A stretch of 64,000 bases of DNA from Aquanectria penicillioides (Eukaryota; Ascomycota; Sordariomycetes; Hypocreales; Nectriaceae), in assembly GCA_003415625.1 (NCBI GenBank), contig PYIU01000002.1, forward strand, positions 868,001 through 932,000. Reading direction: 5' to 3'. A program made the translations under genes and the position numbers. This document shows positions 56,701 through 64,000 of this stretch, piece by piece. The notes under the pieces were generated by a model that did no database searches, was not told where the DNA came from, and saw nothing but the letters and a program-made list of their open reading frames with translations. The number at the start of each line of letters is the position of its first letter. Positions within the stretch are counted from its first letter, which is position 1.

Positions 56701-58113
56701 ACAAGATGACCATCCCATGATGTCGATCAGATAGTACACGGTGAAGATGACCTTGATGGGCTGAGATATGACGCGTGGGAATTCCCAGAATCGCTGGGAA
56801 ATCTCGTAGGTGTCCCCACGGACTAAGTTGACGACCTTCGCATTCGAAGCTGACTGAGCCTGGGAGCTAGCTTTGGCAGACTTGGCTTTAGCGCGACCAC
56901 AGAGACTAGAGAGGAACCTAGACACCCTGTTTGACGATTGGGGTTCCCCAGAAGCAATCTCCGTTACTGAGGGATCCTTTTCTGTAGTTTCAGATCCCGG
57001 TACTGCCCTGGTTAGAAGCTTCCCGAACAAACCAATAAAGGTCTCTCCACGGCATCTCTCATATGCCTTGCGTGAGTACCAGCCTGATGAAGTCTTTGCG
57101 ATTTGACGAACGGCGTCGATGGCGAGCATAACAACGCACCAAAGAGCGGCCTCAGAAGGGTCTCTTTGGTCGAGAGCGTTGTAAAGCTTGCTGGTCAATC
57201 GAATGTTTGACACTTCGGATACTTTTTCGACAACGGATAAACTTGTAGAGATGAAGAGGTCCAGTCCGTTAGCTTCGATAAGACAAGGAAGTAGTTTACC
57301 CTTCAGCTCCCGGAATGCCATGTAGAGCCGGGTGTGCTGGAAGTCAAACGGAAGCTCCCAGACATCCTCGACTTTCAGATCGCGCTGCTTGGCCACCTTT
57401 GCAAGAGGATATACCCAAGTCATGGTCCAGAATTGAAATAAGGTGAGGTTATCTTCTGGGCTGCGCAGGTCGTTGCTGGGAGGGACACGAGCGTTTCCAA
57501 TCATGGCAGCTCCCCAAGCTGGATCCCGGAGCGGCATGTTTCCAATAGTAATGATAGCCAGGCACACGAGCACGGTTCTGGAGGCGCGGAAATAATTAGA
57601 GATGCTGGCGTCGTGAGAAACATATTGAACTCCATAAATCGAGAGATTTGCCGCTAATATGAGAAAATACTGAAGCAACAGGAATTTTGGGGTCTTCCTC
57701 GGACGGTCCATGGCAGTGGTTAGAGTAGCTGTAAGCCAAGGCACAGTCTCGAGAGCGAAGATGAGATTATGAGGCTCGAGGACCACAGAGGTGACGGAAA
57801 GTGCGAGCCCAACGAGACAAATTATCCCAAGACACAGAGTCCAGAAGCTCCAACGCCTACTCTTAGCCGCGTACGGGACTTCTTGGGCGAATGGCTTCAA
57901 CCACCGAGGCAGAAGCTTCCGGAGCTTGCTTCGCCCCATAAAGATAAAGAGGATGAAAATAGACAACACAGACAAAACGAGCATGATTACTGTCGCAGGT
58001 TTGGAAAGGGCACTGACAGCAAGGCGAAGAAGCTGCTGTTGCTGGTTGTCATGACCAGCTACAAGAGGCTGCGAGTCCTCATCGAGACCAGAGGCGAAGG
58101 GTACGGAAGCCAT
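53707..58113 (-). CDS. ABC transporter, ABCC (MRP) subfamily, full-length
   Basis: A single exon of 1468 residues from the ATG at 58113. An extra N-terminal membrane domain (about five segments, residues ~30-200) precedes TMD1, NBD1, TMD2 and NBD2, the layout of multidrug-resistance-associated proteins. NBD1 has Walker A GVVGSGKSS (~673), LSGGQKARVALARA (~762), Walker B ILLLDDP (~783), where Asp replaces the catalytic Glu, and H-loop VTHRD. NBD2 has GRTGSGKST (~1272), LSQGQRQLVGIGRA (~1368), Walker B LVILDEATASID (~1389) with the Glu, and IAHRL. So only the second site should hydrolyse ATP well, as is usual for the subfamily. It likely exports conjugated toxins or metabolites at the plasma or vacuolar membrane. 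The end (VRKANLRRRTSRL) is unusual for the family. No biosynthetic genes lie beside it. Confidence 0.94.
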   Translation of the reverse strand: MASVPFASGLDEDSQPLVAGHDNQQQQLLRLAVSALSKPATVIMLVLSVLSIFILFIFMGRSKLRKLLPRWLKPFAQEVPYAAKSRRWSFWTLCLGIICLVGLALSVTSVVLEPHNLIFALETVPWLTATLTTAMDRPRKTPKFLLLQYFLILAANLSIYGVQYVSHDASISNYFRASRTVLVCLAIITIGNMPLRDPAWGAAMIGNARVPPSNDLRSPEDNLTLFQFWTMTWVYPLAKVAKQRDLKVEDVWELPFDFQHTRLYMAFRELKGKLLPCLIEANGLDLFISTSLSVVEKVSEVSNIRLTSKLYNALDQRDPSEAALWCVVMLAIDAVRQIAKTSSGWYSRKAYERCRGETFIGLFGKLLTRAVPGSETTEKDPSVTEIASGEPQSSNRVSRFLSSLCGRAKAKSAKASSQAQSASNAKVVNLVRGDTYEISQRFWEFPRVISQPIKVIFTVYYLIDIMGWSSCIGFGLMLLFLMFNSFLVRELIKLERQRAAHSDRRAQAVSHFVEASRPLKLNGWTSSWSSRIMKFRDLEMSKRLQISYVSAAISTVNVLGGAMYPLASISLYTLILGQGLPNDVIWPSLQLFGHLEGSVKEAFDLLSAYWKATIPVERVNKYMSEPDRDDESSTSASKDIEFSGASFSRPSTDHLVLQDLTLKFTTGLTVIRGVVGSGKSSLLLAMLNEMEHRDGQFSRPSEPIAYAQQLPWLQNKTVRENIIFHEREDMDRYNQVIHACALGPDLKTLHKGDRTKLEEGGIGLSGGQKARVALARAIYSQCRILLLDDPLAALDHDTASTIVRRFICGPLAKGRTIVMVTHRDDLVLRHADQVIDINDGRAHVLSDEEVQEELAHPLHSGSGHDDAHHHETIHADQPGTSSEIKEVPEEPSETGGIPLSIYLKYMAAGGWSLWICLAVFYCLSRYCDIARARLLEAWGNGSVNTENGGGGYLGLPNPSQYPKVWLYVLSGLSGAQIATYGIAQLLLARISINAARGLFRIAIEKVSKASFRYHDTTPTGQLKNRLIADMGMVDGGILSPLESFIYNLIALSLSLIAIMTHQPFLVIILIGVAFLFVYFFRIYVPVSRCLRRMEMRYLTPIIANIGVMQDGLVTIRALRVEGHFQNKHLAAVDDFQKQDHFFWSMAFWLDFRLGTSSAYMRAVLILFMVWYGTPASAVGFVLTQTTIAMSAVQQLCEKFAALQLDAVSLERVNALNRIPEEPTGDIDPPEDWPRPCDDVRFESMSFKYADDLPSVLSEVTFEIPGGSTCAVLGRTGSGKSTIANALLATQAPFSGKVTIGSIDLSQINRTALRNRVTFIQQDPTLFPGTLRDNIDPEGKFSDAECNNAIHRVLGEEWGLYSQIDAGGKNLSQGQRQLVGIGRAVLRRSGLVILDEATASIDRGTAARVQRILREQLTKSTVITIAHRLEAVEDANWCLRLDHGKVVECGPAQNIGVRKANLRRRTSRL

Positions 58114-59288
58114 GATGTCGAAGAGTGAGTCTCGACTCTACCAGCGGTTGTGAGGAAGGATAAGGGAGGAAAGAAGCGGGCATCCCAGGGACGTGGAGGA
58201 TTGTGGCTATGAAGAGATTGCACAGATTGGACACAGCGGTGCTCGAATTTTTCTCAAACAGCGGGCTCCCAGAGAGCCTTGTGACCTATGCCAGAGAGGT
58301 TGATTAATGGCAAACGTAGACGACGATTTTCCAACAGAAAGGCCAGGCCTGGGCAACAGTTGGGCGGGTCAATTGGCAAAGTTTAACGGATGCGGCGAGC
58401 GTGCGGATACGGGCAAAAACAGCAGGCAACGGGGGTGATCCAAAGAGGTTGCGACGCACGCCATGACACGCATTCAGGCCATTGACTGGAGGCTAAAAAC
58501 GGTGGCCGCGGCCGCAGATGGAGCAATTGACTGCCACCAAACAGGAGTCGAGCCTTAGACAATCGAGGAGCTGAGCTGAGCTTGGATTCGGTGAGGTGTC
58601 ATGGATGGGAGAGGTGAAGGAGCTGGAGCTGGAGCTGGAGCTGGAGCTGGAGTTGGAGCTACCCCTCACTGACTCCAGTCCCTCACTCAGTCGCTCACAC
58701 GCTCTCACCCTCCCGCGTTGTGTTGGTGGATGGCTGGTCGATGTTAGCGCGATGCGATCATGACGGCGTATCAGGGCCCAGGGTCAAGGGTGCTGTGGAG
58801 AAGGGTCAGGGCAGGGCAGGACAGTGTTGAGGAGACTGGGACGTGGGGGATATGAGTGGAGGACGTGCAGGGCTGGGGCGAGTCATGGCCATGGCCATGG
58901 CCGTCTTGGCCGGATCCGAATTCCGCTCTGTACAGTGGCGATATGATGCGTTCACGGAAAAGCTGGGCTAAGTGATGGGGCTCAATTGGCCATGTACGAC
59001 GGCTTTGAGCGTCATCAAGAGCAATTGGGCATGGGCAGGACATGACACGGCGCCGCACGGCGATGAAAAGCATGGGACATTTGATATTCGGATACACACG
59101 GAATCACACTTTTGCAAGAGCAGCGTGTTGACGTGAGAACGGTTCATGTTCATTGATGAGACAGCCAGACCCAGACGGCTTGAACTGCGTCGTGATAGGC
59201 TCGCTAAAAAAAACAATTATTTACACGGTTCTGGAACAGGCTTTTCCATACAGACACGCAAAGACAGTCCCCCAATTCATTATTTGCA
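58114..59288. other. Intergenic region
   Basis: Promoter side of the ABC transporter and 3' side of the copper-protein gene. It contains a (GGAGCT)7 hexamer tract and no recognisable gene. Confidence 0.5.
58619..58660. repeat. (GGAGCT)7 hexanucleotide repeat
   Basis: Seven units, one with a C-to-T change (GGAGTT), seen directly. Confidence 0.9.
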
Positions 59289-60072
59289 TTAGATCATGAG
59301 AGCTCCCCCGACAACCGCCATGGACAGCACAGCGACAATGTTGCCCAGGCCACTCACAGACCAGGCCTGGAGGGCGGGCGCCGCGTTGCCGCTCTTGGAG
59401 GAAGACGCGCTGCCGCTGGTTGTCGAGGTCGAGGAAGTGGAGGACTTGGTGGGGGTGGAGCTAGAATCAGAGCTGGAGTTGCTGCTGACCAGAGCGGAGA
59501 GCTTGCTGTCGTCGGTGAAAGCAACCTTGATGGAGGAGGTGTTGGTGCAGGTGCTGGGAGCGTCGGCAGAGCCCGTGACAAAGTTGGCAGCGATGCACTA
59601 GAGGAGCAGAGGAAACAGACAGAGTCAGTGACATGCGGTTTGGATGATGTAAACGGCAAATGGGGAGTCTTACCTGGTACAAGAGTCCGTCGGGAGCATC
59701 ACAGACAACGCTCACAACACCCTTCTTGCCAACAAAGCTCTCATTGATGGTGATCTTGGGCTGGCAGAAGTCGCCGAGACCACTCTGCTGGACAATGGGG
59801 AAGAGTTGCTGCCAGCCAGAGCCGGCCGTCTGGTCGGTGGTGGCGCGGAACAGCCAAGTAGACTGCTCGTGGGTGGAGCGGACGGCAACAGCCTCGCCGC
59901 CGACGTGGAAGTCGACGACCTTGCCCTTGGAGAAGTCGGGAGTGAAGCCGCCGCAGGGGCCCTTGCTCTCGTCGTCGTCGCTGAAGCCGATGGAGGAGGG
60001 GTACTTGAGGACGAAGTGAGCGGTGGTGAGGCCGCTGAGGGCAGCGACGGAGAGGAGAGTGGAGGCGCGCAT
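59289..60072 (-). CDS. X325/BIM1-like copper-binding secreted protein, GPI-anchored
   Basis: Two exons (60072-59674, 59597-59289) encode 235 residues; the 76-bp intron is canonical (gtaaga...ctctag) and joins LLYQ to CIAANFVTG. An 18-residue signal peptide (MRASTLLSVAALSGLTTA) is followed at once by His19 (HFVLKYPSSIGF), the N-terminal His of the copper-binding His brace. The core has GPCGGF, DFHVGGEAV, DFCQPKITINE, VVCDAPDGLLYQC and a final Cys pair, as in LPMO-like X325 proteins such as the copper acquisition factor BIM1. A Ser/Thr-rich stalk and a hydrophobic C-terminus (NIVAVLSMAVVGGALMI) fit a GPI anchor. The family binds copper at the cell surface or wall and is not thought to cleave polysaccharides. 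The divergent neighbour is a metalloreductase gene. Confidence 0.9.
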
Positions 60073-61985
60073 CTTTGGAGGTGTGACGATGGTGTTTAGG
60101 GATGCTTGCACAAGTCAATGGCTCGACACACGCCCGTGATTTATAAGACAAGCGGAGGGAGAGAGGGGCGAGAGTGATCATCAATACAAGACACGGGCAG
60201 CAGAAAGCGCAGGGCGCGTCAAGGGCTTTTTGTAGCTGCGGTGCGGCATCGGAGACTAAGGCTTCTTAGACAAGCGCAGGCACAAGGCACGAAGGCACGG
60301 GCATAATAGGCACAAGCACGAGCATACGGATAGGCACGGCGGCGGCGGCAGTCAAATTGGGCGCAAGCGAGAGTAACAGGAAAGCTGCTGGAACGGTCGG
60401 CACCAAGATGGTGTAGCTTTGAGCAGCCCGGGAGGCTGGATCCGCACACCAGCGAGAACGTTTCCCATGGATCATGCGGGCTTGACCAAGTTCCGGGGGG
60501 CGGGTCGTCGAGGGTGTGAGTGAAACGATGTAAGATCAAGGCTTGTCTGGGGTTGTGTGTGACATGATGATGGTGCTTGGTTCGGTTCATGACATGTCTT
60601 CGGTGCTGTACTAGGCGATCTGCTGTGGTGTTGTTGCATCGCTGAAGCGCATTGGTGGCTGATTTGCGCTCCAATGCCTCTCGAGCTGAAGCTGCATCGT
60701 TGCTTCTCTCGCTGTCAGACATGACAAATTCGCATACACAGCGAGGCGCAAAAGCCATGGAAGAATCGGCATCCCTCATGACGAGTGGAGAGCGAACCAT
60801 GGCATGCACAGTAATGGCCTCGACGTCAAAAGGCTGAGGCTGCATCGCGGTGGAGGCTTGGCGCACTAAGCGGGATGGTCGAAGCGGGATGGACCAGGAT
60901 CTGCTCATGGCCCAATGGGCACTGGCGACGGCATCGAAGTGCACGGGCCACTGAGGTTGTTTGAGCAAGTTTACTCCTCTTTTGCTGTTGGTGACGGACC
61001 TCTAAGCCGAGAGATGGCTTCAGCCTTGACCTCTTTTGGTCGTTTTTTGATGTCCTGCTCACACAGGTTCCCATATAATCCGCGGAGGAAGCGCTGCTTT
61101 GGATGCCTTCTCACCATAATCCTCTCGGATCCCGGGTACGCGGCACCCGCATGAAACAGGGAACACTAAGTGAGAGAGTTCTTGCAACATATCTAAACCA
61201 GACGAGGCAGTAATCCAACACACCGGGTGAGAGATTCGCGTGCTTCTCATGTTAGGATGCTGTGCCAGGTCGGCCCCGTACTATGCAGGTATAGTAGAAA
61301 GTGGGAGAGGCCACTAGCACAGTAGTCTGCAGCCGCCTTTCCTCCAATCCATGTACCCGCAAAAAAGAAAAGAGCTCGCTTGCTCATTGCTCGCTAGGTT
61401 CGTTCTCGTAGGCGCCGGCGTAAGAGAAGAACGTGAAAAGGCGGGTAGTCAAATAGTTCGCAGCTGAGTGGCAAGCCCCGACGACGGTGCGTCTCACGTA
61501 CAGACATTCAATACCGAGAACACCATTTGCCTCTCCCTTCATCAACCTCATCCGTCTTAAATGCTTAGTCAAGACAGGACAAGACGAGTCAAGACAGTCA
61601 GCCAGTCGCCTCAAGAAAGATAGCGCTCACGAGAGAATAACCTTGCCGGCCATCGCTTGGTGAATTGCCACGACTTGATCGCACACAACGACGCAATCGT
61701 CTTCATCCACTGTCCCGCCTGCTCGGCTGCAAGTGCCGGTATACCCACGCAACTATCACACCTCTGTGGGACACAGGATAATACCATGGATACCTAGACC
61801 GAGGTGTAGACACAGGCGCAATCATCAACAACCTCTTCCTGTTACCCGCGTCACTCTGTCTTTGAAATTCGCAACTTTACGCTGTCGCCATCTGCTCCCG
61901 GTGAGCAGAGCAAACCTCCTCGAACTCAGCAACCCCACCACCGTTGTCACTATCCCGGGCATCGGCCCGTTGATACTCGCCCATC
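60073..61985. promoter_or_regulatory. Divergent intergenic region between copper protein and metalloreductase
   Basis: The 1.9-kb region separates two genes transcribed away from each other and contains no convincing gene. Two TTGCTC words lie 1 base apart at 61380-61385 and 61387-61392. They resemble the core of the yeast Mac1 copper-response site (TTTGCTC) but lack its first T. A regulatory role is a guess. Confidence 0.4.
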
Positions 61986-64000
61986 ATGGACATGAGCGGG
62001 ATGGATGATGACCCCAACCTGAACATGGGTGTCAATCATGCCTTCGCGCGCGGATACTGGTATATTATCGCTGGAGTTGTTGGCGCACTTACGGTTGTCC
62101 GTGGCATCAACCACTTTGATGCTCGTCAAAGGTAGGCTGGCAGATCCTGGCCTAAGTTGGTTGTCACAAGATGTCATGATGAGGGGAAGAAAAGCAAAAA
62201 GGTCTAACACTCTACTCTCCTTTGCAGATTAAAATCTTGCCATGATTCTTCGATCGAGCATCCGACCCGTCCTCAAGGCCCCTTTAGCCAAGCCTGGGCT
62301 ACTGCGACTGCCGTAGCCCGAGAAATGAGCCATCCGCAGTTCTATGTTCCCATCAACGGTTTGCGATGGGCGACGCCGCCTCCACTGGGACGCGCACTCG
62401 TCTTGGCTTGCTACTGGGCCGTAATCGTCTACATGATGCGCTGGAATGTAGTGAAGAACGATGTCTATTACTACGAGCGCATCGGATACCGCAACGCTTG
62501 GGTGGCACTATGCCAACTCCCGTTGCTGTATCTGCTCGCCATGAAAGTCAACGTCGTCGGCTTTCTCATTGGCACTGGCCACGAGAGGCTCAACTGGCTG
62601 CACCGCTGGGTTGCGCGCACAATGTTTGTGACTGCAACGGTACACGGCTTCCATTTCTGGACCCTATGGGTGAGGGCCGACTTTGTCGAATTTGAGCTCG
62701 AGATCATGCCGCTCGTCAAATACGGCATCGGGGCATGGGCCATTCTGCTGTGGAACTTTGCTGTCGGCTTCGTGCCAATTCGAAGATTGGCCTACGAGGT
62801 CTGGCTCATCCAGCACATCCTCTCGAGCATTGTCATGTTGTGGTTGATCCACAGGCACGTTCCTGAGGATGCGGGTTACTTGGTCTGGATGAGCATCTCA
62901 TTCCTCGTCTTTGATCGGGCTGCGCGGTGGCTGCTGCTTTTGTGGCAAAACACAAGGCTGCGGCCGAACGGGTCAAGTTGCGAGGGCAAAAAGGGCGTCG
63001 GGCACGGAATTGCAATTCGCGCCGTGTGCCCTTCGACCACGGTCGTGACGATCAAGGACGTCCACTTCAAGTGGAAAGCCGGGCAACATATTTACCTCTG
63101 GCTGCCTCGCCTTGGGCCTTTCGAGGCTCATCCATATACAATTGCCTGCGCGCACAAGTTAGAGGGCGGGTGTTGCTGCAACAGCATCCAGCTTGTTGTG
63201 CGCGCCCACGGCGGATTCTCCAGGAGGATCCATGAGTACGCCACCAAAAACCCCAATTCGGAGCTTACTGGGTTTGTTTCGGGCCCATTTGGTGTTCCGC
63301 CCAGATGGGACATTTACGAGACAATGGTCTTGATCGGCGCCTCGACGGGCGCTAGCTTCGTAGTCCCCATCCTCGAGAGCGTCGCCAACGACGGAGGCAA
63401 GAACTGCGCCCGGAGAGTAGAGGTCGTTTTGATAGCGCGAACAGCTGAGGAGATCAGCTACTACGTCGAGCGAAGCGAAGCAGCGGGTCGCATCGCAAGG
63501 GCCAAGGGCATAACGGTGAGCATCCATGTCGCGATAACAGGGGGCAACAAGGGTGGTCGTGAGTCGCCGTTATCCGCATCCTCATCCCCATCCCCATCCC
63601 CATCCCCATCCCCATCCCTTGCGAAGCCCGCTCCCCAGAGCGACTCAGACAATATCACCACAGATGGCGAGTCCAACACCAAGGTGGTAGAGAAGACAGG
63701 AGGTTGCTGTTGCAGCAGCCGGCTAGCCGAGACCAAAACCGGCGAGGTCGTATCCACAGAGGCCTGTCCCAGTGACTCTCCTTGCAGGAACGGAAGCTCC
63801 ACCGCAGAGACGGACGCTCCCGGACTGATTCGCGAATATACAAGCCGCCCCGACCTTGATGCCCTGATCCGCGAGCCGGTCGAGCAGGCGTGGGGCGAAA
63901 CGGGAGTTGTCGTGTGCGGCGGGCGGGAGGTTGTTGCGCAGACGAGGAACAGCGTCAGTCGTTTGAGCGATGAGCGAGCGGTTCACAAGGGCACAGGCGC
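61986..64000 (+). CDS. Ferric/cupric reductase, FRE/NOX-type transmembrane oxidoreductase (partial, 3' end outside window)
   Basis: Exons 61986-62131 and 62228 onward, with a 96-bp intron joining FDARQR to LKSCHDS; about 639 residues are visible and the frame is still open at the window edge. After a short N-terminus (MDMSGMDDDPN) and a first membrane segment comes the ferric-reductase domain with the heme-ligand His pairs in LHRWVARTMFVTATVHG and IQHILSSIVMLWLIHRH. The FAD domain has HPYTIAC, and the NADPH domain GASTGASF and VVVCGGREVV. A Ser-Pro repeat and a Cys-rich patch (GGCCCSS) interrupt the NADPH domain. The enzyme passes electrons from NADPH through FAD and heme to Fe3+ or Cu2+ outside the cell. 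It is divergent from the BIM1-like gene. Confidence 0.93.
63583..63618 (+). repeat. (CATCCC)6 repeat coding for Ser-Pro
   Basis: Six hexamer units inside the reductase gene encode a (Ser-Pro) run in the insert of the NADPH domain. Such coding repeats often vary in length between strains. Confidence 0.9.

Noticed and set aside
59296..59601. Plus-strand frame across the 3' exon of the copper protein
   Set aside because: Antisense to a well-supported exon that codes for the Ser/Thr stalk and GPI signal.
60219..60968. 249-codon minus-strand frame in the divergent promoter
   Set aside because: No ATG at its start and a His/Arg/Ser-rich random look; likely promoter DNA.

Overview
The window reads as nuclear DNA of a filamentous ascomycete. 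Genes are well spaced. Most introns are short (43-116 bp, one of 193 bp), with GT...AG ends and visible branch sites. Coding frames start at ATG in good context, and leaders are pyrimidine-rich. Protein families (X325/BIM1-like copper protein, ABCC transporter, PHO80-type cyclin, intracellular GH95, FRE-type reductase) fit Pezizomycotina, probably Sordariomycetes/Hypocreales. That placement is an inference from gene content; no rRNA or marker gene is present.

Layout. 0.2-1.7 kb: FAD-linked oxidase (+). 4.3-6.5 kb: ThDP-dependent acetolactate-synthase-like enzyme with a mitochondrial-type leader (+). 9.4-10.5 kb: PHO80-like cyclin (+). 14.6-15.7 kb: basic, coiled protein of unknown function with an apparent one-base frameshift (-). 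15.7-31 kb: almost empty, increasingly AT-rich, with decayed gene copies (26.2-28 kb) and one short hypothetical ORF (29.2 kb). 31.1-36.2 kb: divergent pair of a sugar transporter (-) and an intracellular GH95 fucosidase-type hydrolase (+). 36.6-37.1 kb: gene fragment between 18-bp direct repeats. 37.4-38.1 kb: ABM-domain protein (-). 38-41 kb: AT-rich, no gene. 41.1-44.9 kb: 1217-residue membrane-anchored, Ala/Ser-rich conserved protein (+). 48.4-50.3 kb: amino-acid permease (+), followed by scattered remnants of a second copy (50.4-52.2 kb). 52.4-52.7 kb: small Cys/His-rich protein (-). 53.7-58.1 kb: full ABCC transporter in one exon (-). 59.3-60.1 kb: GPI-anchored X325/BIM1-like copper-binding protein (-). 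62.0-64.0 kb: ferric/cupric reductase (+), cut by the window edge.

Two divergent pairs look functional. The transporter and GH95 enzyme suggest uptake and cytoplasmic cleavage of a fucosylated or related oligosaccharide. The BIM1-like protein and the FRE reductase suggest surface copper/iron acquisition. The rest looks like ordinary unlinked chromosomal genes. I found no tRNA, rRNA, CRISPR array or intact transposon. I cannot point to a clearly new system; the best leads are the two pairs, the truncated tandem copies near 26-28 kb and the decayed permease duplicate.
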